From Chitinophaga filiformis (GTDB taxonomy: Bacteria > Bacteroidota > Bacteroidia > Chitinophagales > Chitinophagaceae): a DNA stretch of 64,000 bases. The stretch lies in assembly GCF_021646545.1 (NCBI RefSeq), contig NZ_JAKIRP010000001.1, positions 62,001 through 126,000 of the forward strand. Direction: 5' to 3'. The translations under genes were made by a program, and so were the position numbers. Below the pieces are notes generated by a model. It made no database searches. It had not been told where the DNA came from and saw nothing but the letters and a program-made list of their open reading frames with translations. Below are positions 41,481 to 50,304 of this stretch, in pieces (the first letter of the stretch is position 1; every line of letters starts with the position of its first letter).

Positions 41481-43772
41481 TTATTTAAACAGATTATATC
41501 TCACTCCCAGAAATCCTCTTGCACCTTGTAAAGGCGCATAGTTGTATTCAGTATCGAATGTATATCCGTTAGGATTATTCACCGGATCGTTCACATATTT
41601 ATCGAAGGGATCAAAAGGTCTCATCAATGCATACCTGGGTACATAGTTTAGCAGATTCTTTACGCCACCATATACCTCCCATCCGCGGGCAAACTTCTTT
41701 GTGACCTGGGCGTTGGCCAACAGGAACCAGGGGGAATATTCCGGCCTATAGTCCTTAGGTTGTATGGGCAGGCGCATAGGACCATTCCAGTTACCCGTCA
41801 GGTCTATTCCGAAACCAGCGGGCAGGCTATAGCTGATCGTAAATGTACCGGCCCATTTAGGCGCGTCTATTTGTCTGCTTTTGAGGGGGACGCCTGCTGC
41901 ATTTTCATCCACCTGGTATACGTCCATGTAGGTGATACCGGCCAGGACTTTCAGCGGAAAAGAAAACACGGCATCCACATTCAGGGAAACACCCTGTGAA
42001 ATGGCATGTCCCCGTAGATTATCATAGATGATCTTATTGGGGTCCGTATCAAAATCGCCGTTGATCTTGTTAGTGAAATAAGAATAGAAGCCGGTAGCAT
42101 CGAGGTTAATGAAGGCGTTGTTCATCGGGATTTTCCTTACATAGTTCAGGTTTGCATTGTAAGATTTCTCCGGCTTCAGCGCTTCTGCTATGACCACCTC
42201 CCGGGAGCCAGTCAGTGCAGCATGATCTTCCGTAAACAGGTTTACTACGCGGAAACCAGTACCCAGGCTGGCCCTGAGGGTATTATTGTCGTCAGGCGTC
42301 CATTTGTAGGCGATACGGGGCGAGTGGATGCTACCATGGTTTTTGTCATGATCGTAGCGGTAGCCCAGCAGGAACTTATGTTTCCTGGCAAATGCCCACT
42401 CATCCTGTACAAAGGCGCCGGGTAAAGGCGTTTTAGCAGGCATGTTGATCTTACCATCCTCAGAAAGGGTACCAGGCGTATTGTCATCATACCAGGTATA
42501 ACGATAGGAAATGCCGGTCAGCAGGGTATGCTTTTCACTCAGCTGTTTATCCCAATAGAGCTGTGCAAATCCCACATGCTGTGTAGCCATGTAGGGCATT
42601 TTACCATAGTAGGAGTTCTGCTCATGCCTGTTGTAGGAGTATTGCAGCATGATCTTTTCTTTCACAGGCAGCTGGTACATGCCGATCAGCTCCACTCTCT
42701 TAGTATAGACGCTTTCTCCATAAATGCTGTCGCTTCCACGCCAGGCTTTACTCCATCTCATTTCTCCACCCCAGCGGTCCTCATATACATATCTGGCAGC
42801 AATGCTGGCCTGCCTGTTATCCTTCCGCCGGAAGCCCCATTTATTAAAGATGGAGATACGGTTTTGTATGGTCAGATCTGTAAATCCGTCCCCGTTGTTA
42901 TCTTTCGGGTGCTGGTAGTTAAACCAGCTGACGCCAAACAATCCGGAAGCCTTACCTGCATTCACCTTCATGGCGGCGTCAACATTATATTCTCCCCAGC
43001 TGGTACCAAATACATCGGCACTAACGAGAGGAGCATTTAACGGATTTTTGGTGATCACGTTCACAATACCTCCCATGGCTTCCGAGCCATATAAAGAGGA
43101 GCCGGGACCTTTTACCACTTCTATGCGTTCCACCATACTCATAGGAATGCCACTGAGCCCGTATACGGTGGATAAAGCACTCACGATAGGCATACCGTCT
43201 ATCAGGATCATGGTGTAAGCGCCTTCCATTCCATTGATGTGAATATCTCCGGTGTTACAAACGTTACAGTTGAGCTGGGGGCGTACGCCATTCACCATAC
43301 CGATGGATTCCAACAGGGAGGGAGAAGGATTTTTCTGAAAATATTTCGGGGTATACACTTCTACCGGCACGGGGCTTTCTGTTCTGCTGACTGGCTTCAG
43401 GGTACCGGTCACTACTACGTCATTCAGCTTTGTAACGTCTTGCTGCAACCTGATCTGCACGGAGGTTTTTCCACCTGCGGTAACAGTTACCTTCCTGGAA
43501 AAGGAGGTGAAGCCTGTAGCGGAGGACCGCAATGTATAAGTTCCTGCTTTCACATTGTTCAACCTGAAATAGCCAGTAGAGTCGGTGGCTACGCCAGCCT
43601 TATTTTCTGCCAGGTATACATTTGCCAGGTATACCGGTTGACCGTCAGACAGCACATATCCGCTGATAGTACCCGTAGTGGATTGCGCTGTCACGACCGA
43701 CGGAAATGCCATGCAAACCGCGGATATCAATAAAGATATTTTTATATACACAAAAGTAGAAGTACGGATCAT
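41481..43772 (-). CDS. TonB-dependent outer-membrane receptor with CNxC plug motif
   Basis: A 763-residue receptor. A signal peptide (to about residue 29) precedes a carboxypeptidase-regulatory-like beta-sandwich (about 34-112), the TonB plug (about 118-240) and a 22-strand barrel to the C-terminal aromatic residue (GVRYNLFK). The plug contains C169-N-V-C172-N-T-G-D followed by IHINGMEGAYTMILIDG. The cysteine pair at this position is a recurring feature of one receptor group and could bind a metal or form a disulfide. Length and architecture fit siderophore, heme or metal uptake better than SusC-type glycan uptake (about 1000 residues with a SusD partner). Two operator-like boxes lie directly upstream, and a thioredoxin is co-transcribed. 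The ligand is inferred, not shown. Confidence 0.88.
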   Translation of the reverse strand: MIRTSTFVYIKISLLISAVCMAFPSVVTAQSTTGTISGYVLSDGQPVYLANVYLAENKAGVATDSTGYFRLNNVKAGTYTLRSSATGFTSFSRKVTVTAGGKTSVQIRLQQDVTKLNDVVVTGTLKPVSRTESPVPVEVYTPKYFQKNPSPSLLESIGMVNGVRPQLNCNVCNTGDIHINGMEGAYTMILIDGMPIVSALSTVYGLSGIPMSMVERIEVVKGPGSSLYGSEAMGGIVNVITKNPLNAPLVSADVFGTSWGEYNVDAAMKVNAGKASGLFGVSWFNYQHPKDNNGDGFTDLTIQNRISIFNKWGFRRKDNRQASIAARYVYEDRWGGEMRWSKAWRGSDSIYGESVYTKRVELIGMYQLPVKEKIMLQYSYNRHEQNSYYGKMPYMATQHVGFAQLYWDKQLSEKHTLLTGISYRYTWYDDNTPGTLSEDGKINMPAKTPLPGAFVQDEWAFARKHKFLLGYRYDHDKNHGSIHSPRIAYKWTPDDNNTLRASLGTGFRVVNLFTEDHAALTGSREVVIAEALKPEKSYNANLNYVRKIPMNNAFINLDATGFYSYFTNKINGDFDTDPNKIIYDNLRGHAISQGVSLNVDAVFSFPLKVLAGITYMDVYQVDENAAGVPLKSRQIDAPKWAGTFTISYSLPAGFGIDLTGNWNGPMRLPIQPKDYRPEYSPWFLLANAQVTKKFARGWEVYGGVKNLLNYVPRYALMRPFDPFDKYVNDPVNNPNGYTFDTEYNYAPLQGARGFLGVRYNLFK

Positions 43773-43784
43773 TTCGCAATATTA

Positions 43785-43800
43785 TTTAGCCTTGTCTAAA
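43785..43800. promoter_or_regulatory. Operator-like box 1 upstream of the TonB receptor
   Basis: TTTAGCCTTGTCTAAA: inverted TTTAG and CTAAA separated by six bases, 13 bases before the receptor start codon. Form and spacing resemble DtxR/MntR-family metalloregulator boxes. The outer part also forms a perfect 9-bp inverted repeat with box 2 (TTGTCTAAA with TTTAGACAA). Confidence 0.55.
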
Positions 43801-43807
43801 TTATTAT

Positions 43808-43822
43808 TTTAGACAAATCTAA
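43808..43822. promoter_or_regulatory. Operator-like box 2 upstream of the TonB receptor
   Basis: TTTAG-ACAAAT-CTAA, the same N6-spaced inverted repeat as box 1, begins 23 bases further upstream. Two copies about two helical turns apart suggest cooperative binding of a dimeric, probably iron- or manganese-responsive repressor. Confidence 0.55.
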
Positions 43823-43948
43823 TAATTTATTCGAAAAGTTGTACTCCTTAAGTCAATAATCTGGTAATTTTAAGAGAAAGTAAATTGAATATCAATCCGT
43901 ACCGGTTAAAAATATCGGCAACGCACAAGGCATTTAAGGCGAATCCTG

Positions 43949-44941
43949 TTATTTCCTGCTCAATAATTCCTGGACTACAGGAATGTAGAGACTCTTAGGA
44001 AAGTTGGTTTTGAAGTAATAAAACAGTTCTATCTGAGCACCATTTCCTTTATTACGGTCGGGGATATTGGCCAGGAACTCGTTGCCCGCCATCATCTCAT
44101 GCAGGTTGATAGGGGCGTAGGCATAAAGCTTATACGGCTCGTCGAAGCGCTGCCAGAAGTCGGTCATAGTAGCGCCGCCCCTGACATATCCTTTTTTAAT
44201 GAGGTAGCATTTCTTGGCAATGAGGAGGTCCGCACCGGGGCAGGAAACGTATTTTGTATCAAAAGGATCGTACAGGTCTGAGGCGTCCTGGACAATCTGT
44301 TTCAGTTCTTTTTCGTTCAGTGCTTTGTTTTTCCTGTCGCCGGGATTTTCCAGGCGTTTGCCGGCGCTGTTGAGCAGGTAGTATATTAACCGGCTTTCCA
44401 GGGCAGTCACCATACTTTCGTAAAATCCTACGGAGATCTGGCCTTTTCTGAGGTGTACCAGTAAAGGTGCTTTCAGGTCGAACAGGGTGGAACGCATGCC
44501 CCACAGCGCCCCGTTGACTGATTTTGCCGTATCCATGACATAGTCCATCGCGCTGCTTAGCCGGTCGGGGGAAAGGGGGGTATCATTATTGAACAGATCA
44601 TGCCCTGCAGCGTTACTGCCTGCATAGATCTTTTTACCTGTGCTGCCTTCCCGACTGATGCCAATATCTATTGAATCGCCCGGTTCCACATAGAGGACGG
44701 ACTTTACGTATTTATTCTCTACGGTGATATAACCAGCTGCGTCCATTGGCACGTTCAATGTGAACGCGTGATTGGTTACTTTTCCGGCGCTTTGTTTATA
44801 GAGTGAGTTGAAATATGTTCCGATCGGCTTGTAGACAAATACATCCATGCTATCCGGAGCATCCGGCACTTTTCCTGTAATAACAACCTGTTGCGCGAAT
44901 GCGGTGAATGGAATCAATAGGATAAATAGTACTTTTCTCAT
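43949..44941 (-). CDS. Secreted DUF4369-like protein lacking the usual thioredoxin domain
   Basis: A 330-residue exported protein; the start at 44941 gives a clear signal peptide (MRKVLFILLIPFTAFAQQ), whereas the frame open to 45220 adds an unlikely 93-residue leader. The N-terminal domain (about 19-110) looks like the DUF4369 beta-sandwich (VVITGKVPDAPDSMDVFVY, then KSVLYVEPGDSIDIGI), followed by the helical segment that in TlpA-type thiol-disulfide oxidoreductases leads into the thioredoxin fold. Here the protein stops at FPKSLYIPVVQELLSRK, exactly where that fold would begin, and no W-C-x-x-C is found in any frame downstream. It may be a natural short form or a truncated gene. Confidence 0.72.
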   Translation of the reverse strand: MRKVLFILLIPFTAFAQQVVITGKVPDAPDSMDVFVYKPIGTYFNSLYKQSAGKVTNHAFTLNVPMDAAGYITVENKYVKSVLYVEPGDSIDIGISREGSTGKKIYAGSNAAGHDLFNNDTPLSPDRLSSAMDYVMDTAKSVNGALWGMRSTLFDLKAPLLVHLRKGQISVGFYESMVTALESRLIYYLLNSAGKRLENPGDRKNKALNEKELKQIVQDASDLYDPFDTKYVSCPGADLLIAKKCYLIKKGYVRGGATMTDFWQRFDEPYKLYAYAPINLHEMMAGNEFLANIPDRNKGNGAQIELFYYFKTNFPKSLYIPVVQELLSRK

Positions 44942-45338
44942 ATCATTTTCTAACTTATCAAATCGGACCCTCTTGAGCTGCCGGGTAACAATTTCAGTTG
45001 GCCCCATTAATTTACACAAAAAAAAGAAATCCCCGGGATGAATATGCCCGGGGAGCCTGCTTTTTTTGTTATCCTTCATCATTTTTCTGCCATGGGAACC
45101 TGCATCGTGATGGATAATGTCAGCAGGAAAGTATAGGGCATAGGATATAAAAGCCTCGTTTTGAATGTGAATTAATCGTAATACAAAACTAAGCCCTGGG
45201 CACTTCGCGGATACTGACAACCATCATCCCTGGTCGTGATACTGGTCTGGTAATTGTACTCCTGCCAGGGGTGAATAAGACAAGTAATGGTTTGATTAAT
45301 ATTAGCAACCACCCACCACCTCATGATAACTTTAGGAC

Positions 45339-45899
45339 ATGAAAAAGACGTACAAGAAAAAGGATTTCCCAGTTGAAGACATCAGGAAGTACCTGGAACC
45401 AGGACCTACTGTACTGGTCAGCTCCCGCTGGAAAGATGAGACGAATATCATGACAATGGGTTGGCATACGGTCATGGAGTTTTCGCCATCGATGATCGGT
45501 TGTTTCATTACAGGCGCGAACTACAGCTTTGAGATGATCAGGAAGAGCAAGGAGTGTGTGATCAATATCCCTACAGATGACTTGATAGATACTATTATCG
45601 GTATCGGGAACTGTTCAGGGGCGGAAGTGGATAAGTTCAGGCAATTTGATCTGACGGCAGAGAAGGCGGAAAAGGTGAAAGCACCCCTTATAAAGGAATG
45701 CTATGCCAATTTTGAGTGTAAGGTGATTGACGAACACCTGTTACCGAAATATAACTTCTTTATCCTGGAAGTGGTCAAGGCCCATGTGGCGACGTCTCCA
45801 AAATTTCCCCGAACGGTGCATTACAGAGGGGAGGCAACTTTCATGATCTCGGGAAAGAACGTTTCCTACCCGGGCAGGTTCAAACCGCAGAACCTGTAG
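45339..45899 (+). CDS. Flavin reductase family protein
   Basis: A 186-residue cytoplasmic FMN-binding split-barrel protein. The typical elements are PGPTVLVSSRWKDETNIMTMGW at the N-terminus, FSPSMIGCFITGANYSFEMIRKS with FMN-contacting positions, and KECVINIPTDDLID followed by the NCSGAEVDKF loop. Members reduce FMN with NAD(P)H or serve as FMN-binding proteins of unknown partner. The gene stands alone on the plus strand, divergent from the preceding secreted protein and convergent, with a three-base gap, to the NTF2-like gene. Confidence 0.88.
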   Translation: MKKTYKKKDFPVEDIRKYLEPGPTVLVSSRWKDETNIMTMGWHTVMEFSPSMIGCFITGANYSFEMIRKSKECVINIPTDDLIDTIIGIGNCSGAEVDKFRQFDLTAEKAEKVKAPLIKECYANFECKVIDEHLLPKYNFFILEVVKAHVATSPKFPRTVHYRGEATFMISGKNVSYPGRFKPQNL

Positions 45900-45901
45900 C
45901 C

Positions 45902-46300
45902 TTAGTAGCTGGCCTGCCCTATGTCCAGCCTGTTGATCTTTCCCGTTGCGTCGATATGGAACCTGAAATAGGTCTTGAAATCGCCCCACTGGTCACTATG
46001 AAATCTGCCGTAGAGATCCAGTCCATTGTTTTCCACCTTATCGATGCTGGTGAAGCGTTCATGTCCCAAGGCCTTTTCGAAGAAGCTCCTGAAGTTCATT
46101 TTATTACCATCGTCATACAGCGCGGCGTCTGCAGTAAAGAGGGCGAACCAGCCATTGCTATCGGCAGACTGCAGCGCGTCGATCGCTTTTTTGACGGTAG
46201 TATTAGTCAGTTTATCAGTGTTCATTGTATTAGATTTACTTTGTCCTTTAGCAGTCAATGCGCACATCACGATTGCCATTGCATAGATCAAGATCTTCAT
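45902..46300 (-). CDS. Exported SnoaL/NTF2-like protein
   Basis: A 132-residue protein with a signal peptide (MKILIYAMAIVMCALTAKGQ) and one NTF2-like alpha+beta cone domain (VKKAIDALQSADSNGWFALF, then MNFRSFFEKALGHERF and a C-terminal sheet with DFKTYFRFHIDATGKINRLD). Domains of this type bind small hydrophobic molecules or act as isomerases; the active site is not predictable. An internal ATG (MNTDKL, residue 26) would give a cytoplasmic version. It is the last gene of a minus-strand operon and starts directly at the end of the membrane-protein gene. Confidence 0.78.
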   Translation of the reverse strand: MKILIYAMAIVMCALTAKGQSKSNTMNTDKLTNTTVKKAIDALQSADSNGWFALFTADAALYDDGNKMNFRSFFEKALGHERFTSIDKVENNGLDLYGRFHSDQWGDFKTYFRFHIDATGKINRLDIGQASY

Positions 46301-46654
46301 TTAGTTGTTTTTTGCGAGTGGGTGCTGTAAAAAAATAGCGATCAGGTTCATCAGGAGGAATGGTAGCTCTATAGCGGCCCCTTTGAGATCTTTTAAAGAT
46401 AGCTGCAGGCACAGTATCAGTAAAATGGCGGCGGCCATGAGGAAGTTTCCGGCCAGGAAGGTCCTGGGAAATAAGATCAGCACAGCATTTATCAATGTCA
46501 CGATCCCATTGATCAGTATAGCCGGCCTGTTGAAGTGAAAGCGACCCAGCATTGCTGCCATTTCCGGTTTACCGGCGATCATGGCCCATCCCTGCTTCAG
46601 GGCCATGAACACAATTACCAGGACCAGCGCAGTATTTAATATTTTGATGAACAT
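46301..46654 (-). CDS. Four-helix membrane protein
   Basis: A 117-residue integral membrane protein with four predicted helices (about 3-22, 42-60, 65-85 and 90-110), resembling the DoxX-like/DUF4345 size class without a definite family motif. The start at 46654 is chosen because the longer frame from 46708 would overlap the dehydrogenase gene and adds a proline-rich polar segment before the first helix. It lies between the dehydrogenase and the NTF2-like gene on the same strand, stop and start codons of neighbours touching at 46300/46301. Confidence 0.72.
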   Translation of the reverse strand: MFIKILNTALVLVIVFMALKQGWAMIAGKPEMAAMLGRFHFNRPAILINGIVTLINAVLILFPRTFLAGNFLMAAAILLILCLQLSLKDLKGAAIELPFLLMNLIAIFLQHPLAKNN

Positions 46655-46688
46655 TGTTGCTATTTTTAAGTGAATGGCGGGCGGAGTC

Positions 46689-47450
46689 TTAGTTTGTGGC
46701 TCCGCCATTTACCAACAGGTGTTGACCAGATACGAAAGAAGACAGATCGCTTGCGAAAAATTCTGCAATATTGGCTACATCTTCCACTTCTGCCAGTCGG
46801 CCCATCGGACAGCTGTCCAGCAGTTGTTTTCTTAACTCAGGGTATGCTTCGGGATCTACGAAGATACCGGAATGGTCTACCGCGAAAGGAATGATAGAGT
46901 TCACTGTAACCCCTCTGTGACCGATCTCTTTTGACAGGATATCCACCAGGTAGCGGGGAGTTGTTTTACTACCGCCATATACGGCCATACCTGGTACAGG
47001 GAAGGAAGTAGTGCTGGAGGCGATGTAAATGATACGTCCATTGTCTTCCACATGTTTTGCAGCCTGCTGCATCGTGAAGTAAGTACCTTTGGTATTGATA
47101 GAGAACACCCGGTCAAACTGTTCTTCTGTAAATGCTGTTACCGGTGTTTCTACAAGCTCAATACCTGCATTCGCTACAACGATATCAATCTTTCCAAAAG
47201 CTGCTTTTGATTCAGCGAACAGGCGTTCGATCTCTTTTACTTTGCTGACGTCTGCCTGTATGGCGATCACGTTAGCACCCATGGCTTTGATATTACTTAC
47301 TACTTCATCGGCCGATGCTTTATCTCTGGAATAATTGATCACAATGTCTGCGCCCAATGCAGCATAACGTTCTGCGATGGCTTTACCTAATCCTCTTGCT
47401 GATCCAGTAATGATTGCTACTTTACCTTTTAAGTTATTCATGATTGACAT
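46689..47450 (-). CDS. Short-chain dehydrogenase/reductase
   Basis: A 253-residue classical SDR. The cofactor motif is T15-G-S-A-R-G-L-G22, the NNAG-equivalent VANAG follows strand 4, and the catalytic residues are S145/S146, Y158 and K162 (YGGSK). Residues after strand 2 (INYSRDKASADEV) favour NADP(H). It ends with the usual dimer segment SGQHLLVNGG. An ATG nine bases downstream (MNNLKG) is an alternative start. It is the second of two SDR genes in an operon beside an AraC regulator; these look like an aldehyde or ketone stress/assimilation unit, but no substrate can be named. Confidence 0.9.
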   Translation of the reverse strand: MSIMNNLKGKVAIITGSARGLGKAIAERYAALGADIVINYSRDKASADEVVSNIKAMGANVIAIQADVSKVKEIERLFAESKAAFGKIDIVVANAGIELVETPVTAFTEEQFDRVFSINTKGTYFTMQQAAKHVEDNGRIIYIASSTTSFPVPGMAVYGGSKTTPRYLVDILSKEIGHRGVTVNSIIPFAVDHSGIFVDPEAYPELRKQLLDSCPMGRLAEVEDVANIAEFFASDLSSFVSGQHLLVNGGATN

Positions 47451-47488
47451 TTATTTTAATTGTTATTGTTTATTTTTCTTTGTTCTTA

Positions 47489-48229
47489 TTAAGCCATACC
47501 ACCGTTTACGCCTATATTCTGCCCGGTGATCCAGCTAGCCGCATCACTTGCCAGGAATGCTACTACTTCTGCAATCTCTTCTGGTTTACCGAGACGGTTA
47601 AAAGCAGCCATAGATGCCAGGCGGTCTATCACTTCCTGTGATTTTCCATTCATAAATAAGTCGGTGCTGGTTGGGCCAGGAGAAACAGAGTTCACATTGA
47701 TACCTCTGGCGCCCATTTCTTTTGAGAATACGCGGGTTAATTGTTCTACAGCTGATTTTGTAGCTACATAAGTGGCGTAAGTTGGAATCATCACACGGTT
47801 CACTGTAGTGGAGAAGTTGATGATGGATCCTTTATCGGCCAGTCTGGTAGCAGCTTCTCGGAGGGTATTAAATGTGCCTTTTACGTTGATATCAAACTGA
47901 CGGTCGAAATCTTCGTCTGTAGTATCCTTGATTGGTTTCAGGAGCATGATGCCTGCATTGTTCACCAGTACATCGATCCTGCCATAATGTGCAATAGCTG
48001 CATCGAACAGATTTTTTACATCTGCGCTCTTGCTAACATCTGCCTGTACAGCGATAGCGTCGCCGCCTTTTTCTTTGATTTCAGCAACTACCTGATCAGC
48101 GGCATCTTTACCACCAGCATAGTTGACGATTATTTTCGCTCCTTCTGATGAAAGTTTGCGGGCAATTGCAGCGCCGATACCTCTTGATGCGCCTGTTACT
48201 AAGATTACTTTGTTTGTTAGCGTGTTCAT
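47489..48229 (-). CDS. Short-chain dehydrogenase/reductase
   Basis: A 246-residue classical SDR, start at 48229 (MNTLTNKVILVTGASRGIG); a start at 48262 would add a basic 11-residue extension. Cofactor motif T12-G-A-S-R-G-I-G19, NNAG at 90-93, S140, and Y154-x-x-x-K158 (YVATK). The sequence VNSVSPGPTSTDLF is the usual substrate-loop start. It is closely similar in layout to the following SDR gene, which starts 38 bases downstream, and probably arose by duplication. It is the first gene of the minus-strand operon and lies next to an AraC-type regulator on the same strand. Confidence 0.9.
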   Translation of the reverse strand: MNTLTNKVILVTGASRGIGAAIARKLSSEGAKIIVNYAGGKDAADQVVAEIKEKGGDAIAVQADVSKSADVKNLFDAAIAHYGRIDVLVNNAGIMLLKPIKDTTDEDFDRQFDINVKGTFNTLREAATRLADKGSIINFSTTVNRVMIPTYATYVATKSAVEQLTRVFSKEMGARGINVNSVSPGPTSTDLFMNGKSQEVIDRLASMAAFNRLGKPEEIAEVVAFLASDAASWITGQNIGVNGGMA

Positions 48230-48324
48230 GTTTCTCTTGTTTTTGTTTGTCGTTATTGACATAACAAAGATGGAACATAAACACGCCCTAAAATTGCAAG
48301 ATTTACACTATTAGTTGCAAAAAC

Positions 48325-49272
48325 CTAAGACACCCCTGTGCCGAGGTGTTTTCTGTATAAAACGGGGGTGGTATCTGTATATTTTTTAAAATAATTACTG
48401 AAGTGCGCTGTCTCTGCAAACCCAAGCTGGTCGGCGATCTGCTTGATAGGTGTAGCCGAATTCTGTAGTAATGATTTAGCCTCAGTGATAGTTTTATCAA
48501 TGATCCAGGTACTGACGGATTTACCTGTTTTCGCTTTGATCACATTATTCAGGTAGTTGGGATGCAGGTTTTGTTCATTGGCATAGTCTTGCGCTCTGAA
48601 AACACGTTTGGCCTTCCCAGTGCTTAACTCGCGGTAATGTCTTTCCAGGGTTCTTTTGAAGTTCTTCACGATCTGAGAGCTTCTGTTTCCTTCATAGATC
48701 GGGTTGTAGTCCTCCCAGAAGTATTCCTTTATCTTTAGTAGTAACACCACAAACAGGTTACCGATCATCTTATTCTTATAAGGAGAGTTTGAAAAGTACT
48801 CTTTATATATCTGCAGGTATAATGGTTCAAATTCCGCAAACACTTCCGGCGTCAGCACCCTGGCCGGGACGGTTTCCGCCAGCAGGAAGGGGAATTCCTC
48901 GAATATATTGGCGTGGACGTTCTCCTTCAGGAAAGACTCGCTCATGGTGACCAGGTAGACTTCCTTCAGGCAACGCCATTCAAAAGACTTATAATGCCCC
49001 GGATTGGTAAAGTATATAGTATGAGGCTTCGTACAGAATTCCAGGTCGTCGGTAGTATATCTTCCCTCCCCGTCCTTTATAAACAGAAAAGAATAAAAAT
49101 TCGCCCTGTATACGCAGGATTTAAAAGGCAGGTCCCCGTGGATGTCCATCAATTTATGGATCGTGAAGTCGTTTTTCGGGTCGATCAGGTCAACCGGTAA
49201 CCCGAGATACTCGTAATTCTCGATCAGATTATTAAAAACGGGGGGCCTGTCTGTTGCTTTCTGCCTTGTCAT
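48325..49272 (-). CDS. AraC family transcriptional regulator
   Basis: A 315-residue regulator. The N-terminal cupin-like sensor domain (about 20-170) has strands such as YRANFYSFLFIKDGEGRYTT and TIYFTNPGHYKSFEW. The C-terminal double HTH (about 215-310) is clear: AQDYANEQNLHPNYLNNVIK for the first and IKQIADQLGFAETAHFSNYF with KKYTDTTPVLYR for the second. The gene lies 95 bases upstream of the SDR operon on the same strand and is the obvious candidate to control it. Confidence 0.92.
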   Translation of the reverse strand: MTRQKATDRPPVFNNLIENYEYLGLPVDLIDPKNDFTIHKLMDIHGDLPFKSCVYRANFYSFLFIKDGEGRYTTDDLEFCTKPHTIYFTNPGHYKSFEWRCLKEVYLVTMSESFLKENVHANIFEEFPFLLAETVPARVLTPEVFAEFEPLYLQIYKEYFSNSPYKNKMIGNLFVVLLLKIKEYFWEDYNPIYEGNRSSQIVKNFKRTLERHYRELSTGKAKRVFRAQDYANEQNLHPNYLNNVIKAKTGKSVSTWIIDKTITEAKSLLQNSATPIKQIADQLGFAETAHFSNYFKKYTDTTPVLYRKHLGTGVS

Positions 49273-49347
49273 GGTAATGGAGGAGGTTTAGATAGGGTTA
49301 AAGTTACAAAAGGTTTGGGCTACCTTGTAACATATAACCCCTAATCA

Positions 49348-49647
49348 TCATAAGACCTCCTTTGCGCTGCCTACCGGAGTTAATACTTCGACCAGGGGAG
49401 GCATTATAAGACCGCTGTCGTCCCGGTATTGCTGGAAGGCTTTGAAGGATGGTGTATCTAACACCGCTGCCTGGATTTCTTCGTTTTTGTAGTGGGAGAG
49501 GTGAGTGAAGGTGTTTTCGCTGGTGTAGACGGTGTATTGGAAGTCAGCACCCATTTTCCGGAAATCCTGCAGGAAATTGGCGATATTCTCCAGGTTCTGT
49601 GCTGCGAAAGAAGGTTTTACGGTGTACGTTACTTTTACTGCTATCAT
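49348..49647 (-). CDS. Small dimeric alpha/beta-barrel protein
   Basis: A 99-residue protein; the start at 49647 (MIAVKVTYTVKPSFA) was chosen because the longer frame to 49785 has no plausible leader. The first strand, a helix with NLENIANFLQDFRKMG, and the second strand QYTVYTSENTFTHLSHY follow the antibiotic-biosynthesis-monooxygenase (ABM) ferredoxin-like plan. Key heme or oxidase residues cannot be assigned. It is monocistronic and close to the AraC gene on the same strand. Confidence 0.72.
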   Translation of the reverse strand: MIAVKVTYTVKPSFAAQNLENIANFLQDFRKMGADFQYTVYTSENTFTHLSHYKNEEIQAAVLDTPSFKAFQQYRDDSGLIMPPLVEVLTPVGSAKEVL

Positions 49648-50304
49648 GGTTTTTATGCGTTTTATATAGATATAGACAGCGCAGAGCATAGAAACGTGAC
49701 AGGATCTCCAAAGTTTTATTGCTGTCTGGTAACAGTGCGGATTTGTTGATGATTTAACTTGCAGGTATGCTGCAGTAGAATACACAGTTACCTGTAGACC
49801 ACTGCCCTATGTACAGCTTTTTTCGTCAAAAGAGTTCTGTCTGCGCAACAGAACTCTTTTGGTATATATACGTTCGGGGTCTATTGTTTTTTATCCGTGA
49901 TCTCCAAAGTTTGAGGTTTTGTTCCTAAGTAAAAGCATCGTTGTCGGTCATATCTTTGATTTAGAGATGTTGATAAACTCTCACCATTAAACCTCAACAC
50001 ATGTTATCATTACGATTGTTAAAGAAGATATTCATGAAAAACAAACTTGTTACCCGTAAACGATTCACCGCATAATATATTTTGATATCTGGGCCATAGG
50101 GAGACCTGTGACGAGATGGCTTTGAGAAACCTGTAATCCGGTATGAACTTACTCTGGTAATTATTTAATATAAAAAATATTGTTCTGGCCAGAACAGGCC
50201 CCTTTTGTGGGTCATCGATGGGGAAGCCGAAAACCATTAGAAAAGAGTAGGCGTTAACTCACATACTTAAGTTTAGCCTTTTGATTTATAAAGGTGAATT
50301 TATT
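49648..50304. other. Intergenic region with an orphan terminator hairpin
   Basis: About 650 bases without a convincing gene. It holds the strong hairpin at 49828-49860 and an AT-rich stretch. A minus-strand frame of 72 codons at 50019-50237 is open, but it has no recognisable domain, signal or good context and is not called. Confidence 0.45.
49828..49860. terminator. Perfect 13-bp hairpin, orphan bidirectional terminator
   Basis: AAAAGAGTTCTGT (49828-49840) pairs perfectly with 49848-49860 around a 7-base loop, with a T-run on either strand. No called gene ends at it on either strand, so it may bound an unannotated transcript. Confidence 0.7.

Noticed and set aside
43773..43948. Cobalamin riboswitch before the TonB receptor
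   Set aside because: The leader is too short and lacks the conserved B12-box; the TTTAG-N6-CTAA operator boxes explain the visible symmetry better.
44942..45220. 93-residue N-terminal extension of the DUF4369-like protein
   Set aside because: The internal ATG at 44941 begins a perfect signal peptide; the extension would bury it.
46655..46708. Longer start for the membrane protein at 46301
   Set aside because: It would overlap the dehydrogenase 3' end and put a proline-rich polar segment before the first membrane helix; ATG 46654 fits better.
50019..50237. Minus-strand 72-codon open frame
   Set aside because: No signal peptide, domain or convincing context; amino-acid pattern is not protein-like enough to call, though the nearby terminator keeps it as a weak possibility.
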